Shown here: one piece after another, positions 1-9,463 of the stretch
Layout: the number at the start of each line of letters is the position of its first letter
Position numbering within the stretch: the stretch's first letter is position 1
Assembly (NCBI GenBank): GCA_903895725.1
Contig: CAITUV010000043.1
Location: 75,298-139,297, forward strand
Length of the DNA stretch: 64,000 nucleotides
DNA from: an uncultured Myxococcales bacterium
GTDB taxonomy: Bacteria > Myxococcota_A > UBA9042 > CAIXZC01
Direction of reading: 5' to 3'
The notes under the pieces: model-generated
Told to the model about the DNA's origin: nothing
The model's database searches: none
What the model saw: only the letters and a program-made list of their open reading frames with translations
Program-made: the position numbers and the translations under genes

Positions 1-2010
1 GCAGGTATCGTCAAGGTTGGAGCAGTCCAGGCCGACGCCGGCGCACGTTCCGTTGGCGCAGACGTCTGTCACGGTGCAGGGGTCGCCGTCATTGCAGGCC
101 CCGTCCTTGGGAATGGCCACGCAGGCGCCGTTCTGGCAGCTCCCGGAGGTGCACTGCGTATCGAGTCCGGTGCAGTCGAGCGGCTTGCCTTTGCAGACGC
201 CGGCGGTGTAGATGTCGCTCTCCGTGCAGGAATCGCCATCGTCGCAAGGGGTGCCATCGGGGGCGGCGACATCAAGCGTGAACAGGACGTCCGTGTAGCC
301 ATAGTCGGTGCTCAGACGGATCTTGAGGCTGACTGACCCCGGGGTGCTCGATGCCTTGGCCCAGCTCACCTTCCCCGTTGCCCAGTCGATGGTCATACCG
401 GCCGGGGCCGAGAGGAGCTTCCATTCGAACGGCTGCTCGCCAATCCCCTCAAACTGGGCGGACCAGGGCTGGTTGATTTGGGCGGCAGGGAGTGCCGCCG
501 TGGTGATCGCTGCCTGCTGGATCGACTTGGGGTTTGCGACTTCGATACCGGTGAAGGGATTCTCGGTGAACTGGTAGAGGGCCTCGGCATTCTGGCCGAA
601 CGGAACCCAGAGGTCGGGCCGGAAGGGCATCCAGCGCGCCTTCCACTGGCCGGCGGTGGCGGTCCAGAAGAGGATGTCGTTGTACTTGTTGGAGTACTGC
701 TGAACCGACACCGGGACGGTGGAGCGGTAGGTCACGAGAATGATGGCATTGGTGGAAGGGGCGGCGGGCTTCACCAGCAGATTGGAACCCTGGGCCGTGG
801 CGGTCTTGTAGGAGACGTTGTCCTTCCAGTCCTGGGGATAGAAGGTGTGCGTAGTGGCAATCGGCTCGTGAAGAGCGAGGTAGGCATAGCCAAGGATCTG
901 GCTTCCGTGATTGGTCTTGGTCGCATCGAACGAGTCGTAGAGATCCCTCACGATGGCGTAGATGGAAGCATTGAGCCCCGAGAACTGGACCCAGCGGCCG
1001 ACCTGCTCCACGTAGCCAGCCGTATTGGCGGCTCCGCCGCCGCCAACATTGTCATAGAGGGTGGCGGAATCCTTGTAGATGTTGCGGAAGAACGTATCGG
1101 CAAACCGGGTCATGTCGGTGGCGTCGAATCCGACCTGGGCCTTGAAGGCGAGATACGCGAAATCGGCCACGACGGCACCGTTGGAGATGTCGTCACCGGG
1201 GGCCTTGTAGGTCCCTCCGAGGCCGTTCCACGCATAGGAGCCGTTGACCTGGACGGCGAGCTGTCCCTTGACCCGCTTGGCCAGCGCAGCGGCCTTGGCG
1301 GCGTAGGCGGCATCCCCGGTCACCGAGGACATGGCCAGCAGGGTACGTCCCATGGCTGCTTCGTGCGCAAGGCGGACTTCCTTGCCTGCCACGGAAAGGA
1401 ACGTGGCATCCGCCTCGTGGATGTAATGTCCCTCTCCGGCATTCGGACCGTCCTTCCAGGTCGGCTCGTGGAAGGCGATGGTCTCCTTCACTTTCTGGAT
1501 GTACTCGTCGGCCTTCTGCTTGTAAGTAGCTCCACCGGGAGTCGTGAGGGTCCAGAGCGAGCCGTCCGCGTAGACGTCCACAGCGAACTCAGCCAGAGGC
1601 CAGGTGATCATGGCGCTGTGGAAGAGGTAGCAGTAAGGCTGCTTTGCCGGCTGGAGATTGGTATTGCGCCAGCAGGCCGAGGAGGCGCCGTTGTATTCCG
1701 TGACGCCCAGGACGTCGTCGCGGCTCTTGAGCACTGAGTCGGCGTGGTCCACGAGCCGGTCGAGGTAGATTCGGTCACCGGTCGCCCGGTACATGACCAC
1801 GTAGGCCGAAAGAATGTAGGCCTCATTGGTGCCCAGGGCGGCATTCTCGTTGTTGTAGGTCTTGAGCCCGTCCCCTTTGTTGAGGGCGTAGTTTGCCGTC
1901 TCGAAGCGGACGCGGGAGGTCACGGCCCAGGCATCCATGCCAATGGACGTCAGGGCCAGGACGGTCATGGCCACCATGGACACTCGGACAAGACTGGCGA
2001 AGCTGCGCAT
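1..2010 (-). CDS. Secreted six-hairpin-glycosidase-like protein with Cys-rich C-terminal repeats (3' end off the window)
   Basis: The reading frame runs without a stop from an ATG at 2010 to base 1 (670 codons visible), so the C-terminus is missing. GGAGG lies 6 bases before the ATG. Residues 1-28 form a signal peptide. Residues ~30-390 are helix-rich and look like an (alpha/alpha)6 barrel, the fold of GH76/GH88-type glycosidases and alginate lyases (regular Trp/Tyr/His, for example YLFHSAMITWPLAEF and DDISNGAVVADFAYLAF). An Ig-like putative domain follows (~470-580), then repeats of the type C-x-DGDPCT-x3-C-x2-G-x-C that continue to the edge. The fold assignment is by eye and no catalytic pair could be named. 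It is probably an exported polysaccharide-active or carbohydrate-binding surface protein. It is divergently transcribed from the Cys-repeat lipoprotein at 2263. Confidence 0.75.
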   Translation of the reverse strand, partial: MRSFASLVRVSMVAMTVLALTSIGMDAWAVTSRVRFETANYALNKGDGLKTYNNENAALGTNEAYILSAYVVMYRATGDRIYLDRLVDHADSVLKSRDDVLGVTEYNGASSACWRNTNLQPAKQPYCYLFHSAMITWPLAEFAVDVYADGSLWTLTTPGGATYKQKADEYIQKVKETIAFHEPTWKDGPNAGEGHYIHEADATFLSVAGKEVRLAHEAAMGRTLLAMSSVTGDAAYAAKAAALAKRVKGQLAVQVNGSYAWNGLGGTYKAPGDDISNGAVVADFAYLAFKAQVGFDATDMTRFADTFFRNIYKDSATLYDNVGGGGAANTAGYVEQVGRWVQFSGLNASIYAIVRDLYDSFDATKTNHGSQILGYAYLALHEPIATTHTFYPQDWKDNVSYKTATAQGSNLLVKPAAPSTNAIILVTYRSTVPVSVQQYSNKYNDILFWTATAGQWKARWMPFRPDLWVPFGQNAEALYQFTENPFTGIEVANPKSIQQAAITTAALPAAQINQPWSAQFEGIGEQPFEWKLLSAPAGMTIDWATGKVSWAKASSTPGSVSLKIRLSTDYGYTDVLFTLDVAAPDGTPCDDGDSCTESDIYTAGVCKGKPLDCTGLDTQCTSGSCQNGACVAIPKDGACNDGDPCTVTDVCANGTCAGVGLDCSNLDDTC

Positions 2011-2059
2011 CGGGTTCCTCCGGAAGATTTGAGTGAGCGGATTCTCAGTGCCGGTACTG

Positions 2060-2088
2060 TATATAGTCTTACACTCGACCCAAGTCAA
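2060..2088 (-). promoter_or_regulatory. Sigma-70-type promoter for the gene ending at 1
   Basis: On the minus strand the -35 TTGACT (2088-2083) and -10 TATATA (2065-2060) are separated by 17 bp. The predicted start of transcription lies about 45 bases before the ATG at 2010. Confidence 0.6.
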
Positions 2089-2180
2089 CACGTGGCAGCG
2101 CCCGTACGCACGCCCGCAGCCGGTGCACCGGCATTCAGGCTACGGCTGCGCAGGCGCCGGTGACAAATCCATCATACCCA

Positions 2181-2210
2181 TTGGACCCGGGCAGGACGTC
2201 TGTGTATAAT
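2181..2210 (+). promoter_or_regulatory. Sigma-70-type promoter for the lipoprotein at 2263
   Basis: TTGGAC (2181-2186) and a perfect TATAAT (2205-2210) are spaced by 18 bp, with TG two bases before the -10 hexamer. The leader to the ATG at 2263 would be about 46 nt. The divergent promoter at 2060-2088 shares this intergenic region (2011-2262). Confidence 0.65.
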
Positions 2211-2262
2211 CGGCACGGCAGCGGTGGGAGTGTCGGCCGTTTCCCTGGTGGAGGTAGCTCAC

Positions 2263-3933
2263 ATGCTGTTGTCTTCAGGCGGCATCTGGAGGGTGGGGGC
2301 AGCGCTTCTGGTGGTTCTCTTCCTGGTCCCAGCGGGAGGATGCTCCGAGGCCCCGACTGCGCACATTGCGATGGGGGGGGACGGGGGAGGGGGCGAAGAG
2401 GACGCACTCGGCGATTCGTTGGAGCCGGAAGGGCCTTGCGTCCCGTCGTGTGACGGCAAGGAATGTGGTCCGAGCGGCTGTGCGGGGGTGACCTGCGGCC
2501 AGTGCGGCGAGGGAGCATACTGCGGCAAGGATTTCCTCTGCCACGCCGGGCTTTGCGAGCCGGGCAGCCGGTCGTGTGTGGCCGGCGGAGTGGCCACGTG
2601 TCTGGGTGAGACGGAGGGGTGGTCGGCGCCTGAGCCGTGCTCGGCGCAGCGAATCTGCGTGGACGGGGAATGCGTCGAGCCGGAGCAGGAGTGCGATCCC
2701 GGTGCGGCCATCTGTGCGGGGACCAGCGTTGCCGTCTGTCTCTCGGACGGGTCTGCGTGGGGACCTCCACTGCCGTGCCCGGCCGGACACAAGTGCTCCA
2801 ACGGGCAGTGCATCTCCACGGTTCCACAGGACTGCAAGTCGCTCGTCGTGTGCATGTCGGCGGCATCCTGCAACGATCCGAATCCGAGCATGTGTTTCCC
2901 GGACTGCTTCAACGGGGCACCATCGCAGGCAGTGGACCCGGCCATGGAGTTGTACGCGTGCATGTTCGGAGCGTGCGGAAAGTGGGGCCCCGGGGAGGCC
3001 TGCTACAGCACTCAGCAGATCACCGGATGCGCCGGGCCGTTGGCAGAGTGCAACCAGGCGGTCTGCGTGCCCAACTGCACGGGCAAGGTATGCGGAACGG
3101 ACGGTTGCGGTGGAAGCTGCGGGACCTGCAATGCAGGGGCAACCTGCCTGCCGACGGGGCAGTGCCAGGGCTGCCAGCCCCAGTGTGCCGGCAAGCAGTG
3201 CGGTCCGGACGGGTGCGGCGGGGTTTGCGGCAGCTGCGGACCGGGACAGGGCTGCAACGATGCCGGGCAGTGCCAGGGGTGCCAGCCCAACTGTTTTGGC
3301 AAGCAGTGTGGCCCGGACGGATGCGGCGGGGTCTGCGGGTTCTGTGCGGGACAGGAGAGCTGCTCGGTGCAGGGAGCCTGCGTTTGCCAACCCTCGTGTG
3401 GCGGCAAGCAGTGCGGCCCGGACGGATGCGGCGGGAGCTGCGGTGCGTGCGGAGGGGGAACGTCCTGCAATGCTCAGGGGGTCTGCCAGGGGTGCCAGCC
3501 GGACTGCTGGAACAAGCAGTGTGGTCCGGATGGCTGCGGCGGCTGGTGCGGCAACTGTCCGCAGGGGCAGAACTGCACGCCTCAGGGGCATTGCCAGGGC
3601 TGCCAGCCGAACTGCTGGAACAAGCAGTGCGGTCCGGACGGCTGCGGCGGTTTCTGCGGCCAGTGTCCGGATGGGGTGCCGTGCTACGACGGCGTGTGCG
3701 CTGCGGGGCAGGACGGCTGCGCCAAGGGGCTCCAGTGCGCGCTCAACTGCAATTTCGGGGCGGACTGCACGTGGGGATGCTACCAGGGGATGGACCAGTA
3801 CGGGCAGGAACTCCTCGAGGACCTGGGCAAGTGCGTGGGCTGGCATTGCCCGTCGTTTGAGTGGCAGTGCATCCAGAAGAGCCTGAACGGGGACTGTTCG
3901 GACGAGTACTGGAGCTGCGTCAACGATTCGTGA
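2263..3933 (+). CDS. Cysteine-repeat lipoprotein (CGPDGCGG repeats plus nine-Cys modules)
   Basis: 556 aa. The ATG at 2263 was chosen over an upstream in-frame start at 2224 because GGTGGAGG sits just before it and the signal peptide begins there. The lipid Cys is residue 27 in PAGGC, an imperfect lipobox without Leu at -3. After a low-complexity Gly/Asp linker comes one degenerate repeat (GKECGPSGCAG). Then a nine-Cys module spans 2833-3053, six tandem ~38-residue units of the form K-x-CG-x-DGCGG-x-CG-x2-C follow (~3064-3700), and a second nine-Cys module ends the protein (3718-3918). No enzyme domain is visible. Such repeats are common in secreted myxobacterial proteins, and disulfide-bonded stalk or adhesion roles are usually guessed. 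The function is unknown. Confidence 0.85.
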   Translation: MLLSSGGIWRVGAALLVVLFLVPAGGCSEAPTAHIAMGGDGGGGEEDALGDSLEPEGPCVPSCDGKECGPSGCAGVTCGQCGEGAYCGKDFLCHAGLCEPGSRSCVAGGVATCLGETEGWSAPEPCSAQRICVDGECVEPEQECDPGAAICAGTSVAVCLSDGSAWGPPLPCPAGHKCSNGQCISTVPQDCKSLVVCMSAASCNDPNPSMCFPDCFNGAPSQAVDPAMELYACMFGACGKWGPGEACYSTQQITGCAGPLAECNQAVCVPNCTGKVCGTDGCGGSCGTCNAGATCLPTGQCQGCQPQCAGKQCGPDGCGGVCGSCGPGQGCNDAGQCQGCQPNCFGKQCGPDGCGGVCGFCAGQESCSVQGACVCQPSCGGKQCGPDGCGGSCGACGGGTSCNAQGVCQGCQPDCWNKQCGPDGCGGWCGNCPQGQNCTPQGHCQGCQPNCWNKQCGPDGCGGFCGQCPDGVPCYDGVCAAGQDGCAKGLQCALNCNFGADCTWGCYQGMDQYGQELLEDLGKCVGWHCPSFEWQCIQKSLNGDCSDEYWSCVNDS

Positions 3934-3969
3934 GCGAGGAGTTTTCTCGAGGTTCGAGGCGTCGGGGGA

Positions 3970-4677
3970 CTACCGGGCGCCTGCCGTCAGATCAATCGAG
4001 ACATCGGGGGCCGAGGAGCTGAGCAGGAACGGCTCACCGTCGAGGAGCACCGTCTTCCCGTCTGAATCGACGGTGGCCAGGCGCATGGACCTTCCGAGCG
4101 GCACCCGCCCAAACTTCACGAAGGCTTCGATCGGCGTCTTGCGGTCGAGCCGGACCAGGGCGTCGGCATCGACCAGCCAGAGCTCGGAGATTCCTGCGGG
4201 CAGCTCGACCGCGGCCGTGCCATAGGTCGATTCGGCAAGGACGAGATCGAGACTGGCCGGGGTCTCAGCGTCGAGATCGAGCACGGTTTCGGGAGGGTTG
4301 GGAATGTAGCAGTGGGTCTTGCCGCCGGACCATCGATAGGCAACGGCCGTCACGGTTCGGGACTTTCCTGCAGGGACTTCGAGCGTGAACTCGACCTCGG
4401 TGCTTCCGGTCTGCCAGTCTTCGGCCGATTGGGGCCACTGGTCGCCGATTGGCTCCATACCAGGACCTTCCACGCTGAGCGCCACGAAGAGCGGCCACAT
4501 CTCGAGGTTGAACAGTCCCAGGGCATCGCGAAGCGGGGCCTCGACGTCGGCAGGCTCCGGTGCCTCCAGCTGGAGGCGGACCGTGACGGACGGTCCGGCC
4601 TCGGCACACGAGAGGAGCGCCGCAACCACGGCCACGGCCGGGAGAGCATGCCAGGGACGGTCAAGGCTGGCAGACAT
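3970..4677 (-). CDS. Small putative lipoprotein, third gene of the 9.3-4.0 kb operon
   Basis: 235 aa. The signal peptide ends in ALLSC with the acylated Cys at residue 24. The mature part (~210 aa) is beta-rich, with phrases such as SVTVRLQLEAPEP and EFTLEVPAGKSRTVTAVAYR that resemble a transthyretin/Ig-like fold. I recognise no family. Its start overlaps the end of the preceding gene by 17 bp, so translation is probably coupled and the product likely works with the two upstream surface proteins. The gene converges on the lipoprotein ending at 3933, 36 bp away, and no terminator hairpin is apparent between them. Confidence 0.75.
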   Translation of the reverse strand: MSASLDRPWHALPAVAVVAALLSCAEAGPSVTVRLQLEAPEPADVEAPLRDALGLFNLEMWPLFVALSVEGPGMEPIGDQWPQSAEDWQTGSTEVEFTLEVPAGKSRTVTAVAYRWSGGKTHCYIPNPPETVLDLDAETPASLDLVLAESTYGTAAVELPAGISELWLVDADALVRLDRKTPIEAFVKFGRVPLGRSMRLATVDSDGKTVLLDGEPFLLSSSAPDVSIDLTAGAR

Positions 4678-6562
4678 TGATCGGTACCGTGAGATCGTTG
4701 TCGGGGTTGGCGTCGCCCATATCCTGGAGGATCAGGTCGACCTTCTGGCAGGTAGTGCCGCCGGCGCACTCGTTGCTGGTCTTGCAGAGGCCGACGCAGA
4801 ACTGGGAGAAGCCGCCGTCGAAGCACCAGTTCCCCTTGCACTGGGAGTCCGCCGAGCAGGTGGCTCCGGGCCCGAGCTGCCCGATGCCGGTGATACAATG
4901 GGGGTCGAGGTCGGTGTTGGTCTGGTTCTTGTAGGCGTGGCAGAATTCATTGCCGCCGCAGTCGGAATCGGCCTGGCAAGGTTTGAAGCTGCCAAGGTAC
5001 GGGGCGCAGCCGGGGATGCCCCAGTACTTGTCATCGGTCTCGGCCGGCGTTCCCTGGTCGAACAGGAAGTAGGCCATGTAGGGGTAGCAGAAGAGGCCCG
5101 CCGGGCAGTCCTTGTCGGCCTGGCATGCGGACCAGCAGATGTCGATGTTCTTCTCAAACAGGTTGATGCACTGGTTCGTGGCGCAGTCGCCGTCCTTGGT
5201 GCAGAGCTGGCCTCCAGTCTTGGTGCCGACCTTGCCGTTGCAGACGGTGATGATGGAGTTGGGGTCGTCGGGGTTGAGGGTGGGGACGCAGACATCGGTT
5301 CCCTTGCACTCCGCGTCGCCTGCGCACTGGATTCCGGGGTTGACGCAGGTGGGGAGCTCGACCTTGCCCGCACCGACGTTGAACGTGACGACGCCGCACT
5401 CGGTGCCACTCTTGCAGTCGATATCGGTCTTGCACCCACCGAAGCAGACGTTTCCGTCCGAGAAAGTCAGGCAGAAGTTACTCTTGCACTCCTTGTCCTC
5501 GGTGCAGGAGTCTCCGGGATTCTTGGAGCCGACCGGGTTGGTGCAATAGGTCCCCAGCGAGGTGATTCCGGTCTGGAAGATGGCGCAGACGCCCCCCTTG
5601 CCCATGCAGTCTGCGTCGTTGACGCACTTGCATTCCGGGGAGTCGGTGTAGGTGTAGGAGCAGGTTCCTGCCTTGCAGGTTTCCTTGGTGCAGGGGTTGG
5701 AATCGATACAGTCCTGGTCGGTAGCGCACTTGTCCTTGCTGTTGAACTGGCACTGCCCACCCACGCACAGGTCGACGGTTTCGGTCTTGCCGTCGTCGCA
5801 GTCCTCGTCCGAGACACAGCAGAGCGGGTCGGCAGTCTTGACGTTCTTGCACTTGCCGACGCTGCAGGAGTCGAGGGTGCAGGGGTTGTCGTCGTTGCAC
5901 TCGTCGTCGAGGGTGCAGGCCTTTCCCTCGTTGACGCACTCGTTATCGACGCATTTGTCCGTGGTGAGTTGATTGCCGTCGTCGCAGTCACCGTCGGCCT
6001 TGCAGCAGGCGTCCTTCTCGGCTTCCTTGCAATCCCCGTCGTCGCAGACGGCCTCGAAGCAGGGGTCTTCCGGGGCGGGGCAATCGCCTGCGTCGTTGCA
6101 CTTGCCGGGGGGCAGGGGCTCTTCCTCGCACTGTCCCTCGTTGCAAACGTACCCCTCTGAGCACTCCTCGTCGGTTTCGCAGGAAGCGGTATCAGCGACC
6201 AGATCGGGGCCGGAGACCTCCGTGATGTCGGAGGGCTCGACGACGTCGGGCTCGGAGCCGCCCACGCACTGGCCCTGCTCGCAGGTCTGGTCCTTGCCGC
6301 AGTCGGAGTCGAAGGTGCACTCCGGGGGGGCCTCGGTGGGGGTACACGCGCCGCCGATGCACTTTTGTCCTTCGGGGCACTGGTCGTCGATGAGACAGCT
6401 CTTGACGGTGGGCTTCTGAGTGCAGAGGCCGGCATTGCACAGGAGTCCGTCCTCGCAGTCCCCTTCCTTTTCGCAGGGTTCCAGGAGCCCTGCCTTGGGG
6501 GCCTGGCCGCAGGCAAGCAGGAAGAGGAACGGAACACAGAGCGACAGGTACCCTCTACGCAT
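4661..6562 (-). CDS. Cys-rich lipoprotein with EGF/TIL-like repeats
   Basis: 633 aa. The lipoprotein signal peptide ends in FLLAC (Cys18). The mature chain is a run of short disulfide-type units, C-x4-DC-x2-G-x2-C-x2-G-x-C (residues ~30-150) and C-x2-DD-CD-x4-C (residues ~150-310). Then come longer units in which xGDxCTxDxECxSNFC alternates with xxCxxDxDCxxGxxC (residues ~310-630). No catalytic domain is visible. The start lies 8 bp inside the previous gene and the end 17 bp inside the next, so the three genes form one overlapping operon with a single visible promoter at 9305-9333. It is likely a surface-exposed structural or adhesive protein. Confidence 0.85.
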   Translation of the reverse strand: MRRGYLSLCVPFLFLLACGQAPKAGLLEPCEKEGDCEDGLLCNAGLCTQKPTVKSCLIDDQCPEGQKCIGGACTPTEAPPECTFDSDCGKDQTCEQGQCVGGSEPDVVEPSDITEVSGPDLVADTASCETDEECSEGYVCNEGQCEEEPLPPGKCNDAGDCPAPEDPCFEAVCDDGDCKEAEKDACCKADGDCDDGNQLTTDKCVDNECVNEGKACTLDDECNDDNPCTLDSCSVGKCKNVKTADPLCCVSDEDCDDGKTETVDLCVGGQCQFNSKDKCATDQDCIDSNPCTKETCKAGTCSYTYTDSPECKCVNDADCMGKGGVCAIFQTGITSLGTYCTNPVGSKNPGDSCTEDKECKSNFCLTFSDGNVCFGGCKTDIDCKSGTECGVVTFNVGAGKVELPTCVNPGIQCAGDAECKGTDVCVPTLNPDDPNSIITVCNGKVGTKTGGQLCTKDGDCATNQCINLFEKNIDICWSACQADKDCPAGLFCYPYMAYFLFDQGTPAETDDKYWGIPGCAPYLGSFKPCQADSDCGGNEFCHAYKNQTNTDLDPHCITGIGQLGPGATCSADSQCKGNWCFDGGFSQFCVGLCKTSNECAGGTTCQKVDLILQDMGDANPDNDLTVPINVCQP

Positions 6563-9281
6563 GGTGACTCCTCAGCGAAAAACGAACGAGCCAGAGTACA
6601 GCCAGGATTCCGATGAGCATGAGCAGGTCGAGCGGGGAGCCGGTCGAGGCAGCGGTGCAGGCAGTCCCCTTCTTTCCTGCGGAAAACACGACGGAGCCGG
6701 AGTCCGGCTCGTCGGAAGCGGTATCTTGAGTGACGGTCACGTCTGCTGCGGGAGTGATGCAGGCCCCATCCAGGCAGCCATCCGGACAATCGGAGATCTT
6801 GTCCTGGCGTTTGCCGCACGAGCTGACCCAGTACACGGCACCGTCGACGCATTCCTGGTGGTCGTGATCCCGGCAGACGGTCGGGTCGGTGCAGATCCCG
6901 TCCACGCAATCGAATCCGGAGTCGCACGTGCCGCAGACCGAGCCGCAACCGTCGTCGCCGCATTCCTTGTCCTTGCAGGACGGCGTGCACTCGTCGACAC
7001 ACAGCCCCGAGTCACAGACCTGTCCGGACTTGCAGGGGCCGCAGTCGCCGCCACAGCCGTCTGCACCGCACTGCTTCCCATCGCAAATCGGTGCACAGGT
7101 CAGGGAGCAGGCGGCGTACACATCGGCGCAGGGCCCGGTGACCGCGGTCTGGATGCAGTTGGGGGGGGAGGAATCGTTACAGTAGAGGTCGAGGCAGTCG
7201 AGCAGGGCGAGGAGCTGCTTCTTGGCCGACGGCAGGGCCTCGTCGTAGCACGAGGTCGCGCAGGGCTCGTTGCCCGAGCAGCCGGCCATGCAATCGAGCG
7301 CCTGCTTGCAGGTGGTGGTGCCCGGGAAGCAGGTGGCGAATTCCTGGAAGCAGCTATCGAGCAGGCATCCCTGGAGGCATTCGGAGTCGTCGGCGCACGC
7401 GGCGAAGCAGTGAGTTTCAGCGCAACCCCAGAGGTCGGAGTACTCGGCCTGTGCGGCATTCGATCCGAGGAAGAAGCAGTTGGCGATACAGGCGAAGTTG
7501 GCGGGCGGGCAGCCCGTGACACAGTCGGACAGGTCCTTGCACAGCTTGTGTGCGACCATGGTGCCGGGCGGAGCGCAGATCGACGGCATGGAGGCGGATA
7601 GCCAGGGACTGCAGCTCCAGCCCTGGGGGCACTCGGAGTCGTTGACGCAGGGGCCGGTGCACTTCAGACCGGACTGGAAGGGGATGCAGAGCCCTCCGGC
7701 GCATTCGTCAGCCGACTGGCAAGTGGCACCATCGAGCGCCTTGCACAGGAAGGCGGCGCACTTGAATCCTTGGGGGCAGGCGCCGCAGTCGCCGCCGCAC
7801 CCGTCGCTGCCGCACTGCTTTCCCTGGCATTGCGGGGTGCAGGTGCCGACCGGGACGCAGGCGAGGATCGGGTTGCCGTTGTAGAGGGCCTCCACGCATT
7901 CGAATCCATCGGGGCAGCCGCCGGAACCGGCACAGGCCTTGGAGCAGACTTTGCTGCCGCCTTCTGGACCGATGCACATCTTGTTGGCGCAGTCATCGTT
8001 GGAGGTGCAGGGGTCTGCGAACTGTCCGAGGGTTTCCGGCACGCACTTGCCCTGTTCGCACGTCATGGAATCCGGGCAGGTTCCGCACGAGCCGCCACAG
8101 CCGTCGGGACCGCATTCCAGGCCTTCACAGGCGGGGAGGCAGATGGTCTGGCACTGTCCCGTGGCCGGGTTGCAGACGGAGTCGGCCGGGCAGTGGGTGA
8201 GCTGGGGTTCCTTGCAGGCGTCGGCATCGCCGGAGCCACAGCTCCACTTGGCGTCGAGGTTGGCGGAGCAGCCGACTTCGTCCTGGGCGCAGGCGTCCTT
8301 GCAGGAGGAGCCGCATTGGGTGGCCGGGACGCAGGAGTAGAAGGACTCGGACGCGACCCAGCGGCAGCAGGTTCCGTCGGAGCAGGGATCGACGTGGAGC
8401 TTGCCGGTGGCGTCGCAGAACTTGAGGGTATTGCCTTCGCAGAGGCCTTCCCAGGCGACGTCGCCGCAGTTGCCGGAGGTGGGGGGAAGCAGGTCCACTA
8501 CGACGTCGTCGAACCAGCACCCTTTTCCCGCACAGGGGGGGGGAGCCGAGCTGCCGTTTTCCTGGACGCCGTTTTCGAAGGAGTAGAGGCCGATTCGACC
8601 GTTGGGGATGGTCTTTGCCGGATCGTCATAGAGGTCGACGATCTTCTCGTCAGAGCTGAGCAGGCCGTCTCCGTTGGCATCGAAGCGGACGATGATGTGG
8701 TTGAACTGGACCGCGATCTGGAGGAGATGGACGGTGTTGAGGGAGTAGACGACCTGGGGGAGCTTGGCGAGGATCTCGGGGGCGCCGTTGGGACGGATGC
8801 GGAGCAACGCGGCCCCGGCGAAGAGCTCGTTGCATCCGGACAGGGCAGCGGGGGCCACGTCCCGGCTGATGACGAACAGGTAGAAGGTGGCCGTGTCGTT
8901 GTAGCGGAAGACCACGCCGAGGGTATCGTCATCCGCGTTTCTGAGCTTGACCGAGTACACGTAGTTCTGCCAGTAAACGTTGCCGTTCTGGATGTGGTTG
9001 TCGAACGGGTCGGAAGAAATGCACTCGCTCTGGGAGTTGCCCTGAACCAGGAAGTTGCAGCCGCACGACTCGCAGTCGTCGTCCTGGGAGGCGATGACGC
9101 CGCCGTTGAGGTCGGTGCGCCAGTTGTCCGAGCAGTAGCTTCGTTTCCAGTCGGAGTAGCTGGTGAAGTTGGGCAGGTCGCTGTCGAACGTCTCCTCGAA
9201 GACGACGAATGCCCTGGCGTCTCCGGCCCAGGCCATCAGGAACACGCAGAAAACGCCGCACCACCAGGTGGCGGAACGCAT
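6555..9281 (-). CDS. Large secreted Cys-rich protein with lectin-like N-terminal domain and MYXO-CTERM-like tail
   Basis: 908 aa from the ATG at 9281, which is preceded by GGAGGGACTC; earlier in-frame starts lack a signal peptide directly behind them. The signal peptide ends around GDARA (residue 24). Residues ~25-270 look like a concanavalin/thrombospondin-C-terminal type beta-sandwich: it opens FEETFDSD, carries a DANGDG acidic loop, and includes GRIGLYSFENG. The middle holds several CGxDGCGGxCG repeats and two nine-Cys modules (7090-7541). The last 40 residues (GKKGTAC, hydrophobic helix, then Arg and His) match the layout of a MYXO-CTERM sorting signal, so the protein is probably processed and displayed at the cell surface. 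It is the first gene of a three-gene overlapping operon. Confidence 0.85.
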   Translation of the reverse strand: MRSATWWCGVFCVFLMAWAGDARAFVVFEETFDSDLPNFTSYSDWKRSYCSDNWRTDLNGGVIASQDDDCESCGCNFLVQGNSQSECISSDPFDNHIQNGNVYWQNYVYSVKLRNADDDTLGVVFRYNDTATFYLFVISRDVAPAALSGCNELFAGAALLRIRPNGAPEILAKLPQVVYSLNTVHLLQIAVQFNHIIVRFDANGDGLLSSDEKIVDLYDDPAKTIPNGRIGLYSFENGVQENGSSAPPPCAGKGCWFDDVVVDLLPPTSGNCGDVAWEGLCEGNTLKFCDATGKLHVDPCSDGTCCRWVASESFYSCVPATQCGSSCKDACAQDEVGCSANLDAKWSCGSGDADACKEPQLTHCPADSVCNPATGQCQTICLPACEGLECGPDGCGGSCGTCPDSMTCEQGKCVPETLGQFADPCTSNDDCANKMCIGPEGGSKVCSKACAGSGGCPDGFECVEALYNGNPILACVPVGTCTPQCQGKQCGSDGCGGDCGACPQGFKCAAFLCKALDGATCQSADECAGGLCIPFQSGLKCTGPCVNDSECPQGWSCSPWLSASMPSICAPPGTMVAHKLCKDLSDCVTGCPPANFACIANCFFLGSNAAQAEYSDLWGCAETHCFAACADDSECLQGCLLDSCFQEFATCFPGTTTCKQALDCMAGCSGNEPCATSCYDEALPSAKKQLLALLDCLDLYCNDSSPPNCIQTAVTGPCADVYAACSLTCAPICDGKQCGADGCGGDCGPCKSGQVCDSGLCVDECTPSCKDKECGDDGCGSVCGTCDSGFDCVDGICTDPTVCRDHDHQECVDGAVYWVSSCGKRQDKISDCPDGCLDGACITPAADVTVTQDTASDEPDSGSVVFSAGKKGTACTAASTGSPLDLLMLIGILAVLWLVRFSLRSHHA

Positions 9282-9304
9282 GAGTCCCTCCATCACGCGT
9301 GCGC

Positions 9305-9333
9305 AGTATACGGTAAGAAGCCGAGGCAATCAA
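9305..9333 (-). promoter_or_regulatory. Sigma-70-type promoter for the 9281-3970 operon
   Basis: The minus strand shows TTGATT (9333-9328) and TATACT (9310-9305) with a 17-bp spacer, placing transcription start about 15-20 nt before the ATG at 9281. Confidence 0.6.
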
Positions 9334-9388
9334 TGCGGGTTTGCACGCACGTAGAGCCGTTGCTGGCAACGGGAGGGCCAGAAATCCG

Positions 9389-9417
9389 TTGACAAGAGGG
9401 CGCATGGCGATTATCAA
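9389..9417 (+). promoter_or_regulatory. Sigma-70-type promoter for the FYDLN-acid gene
   Basis: A consensus -35 TTGACA (9389-9394) and -10 TATCAA (9412-9417) are separated by 17 bp. The leader to the ATG at 9464 is about 40 nt. Confidence 0.6.
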
Positions 9418-9463
9418 AGCGCGCCGGTGCCAAACCGGCTGCTTCCACGGAGGAGAGAAGACG

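Noticed and set aside
478..1737. Plus-strand open frame opposite the six-hairpin-like protein
   Set aside because: The minus-strand frame has a promoter, ribosome site, signal peptide and domain structure; the plus frame has none.
3934..3969. Possible terminator between convergent genes
   Set aside because: Only a 5-bp CTCGA/TCGAG dyad, no T-run.
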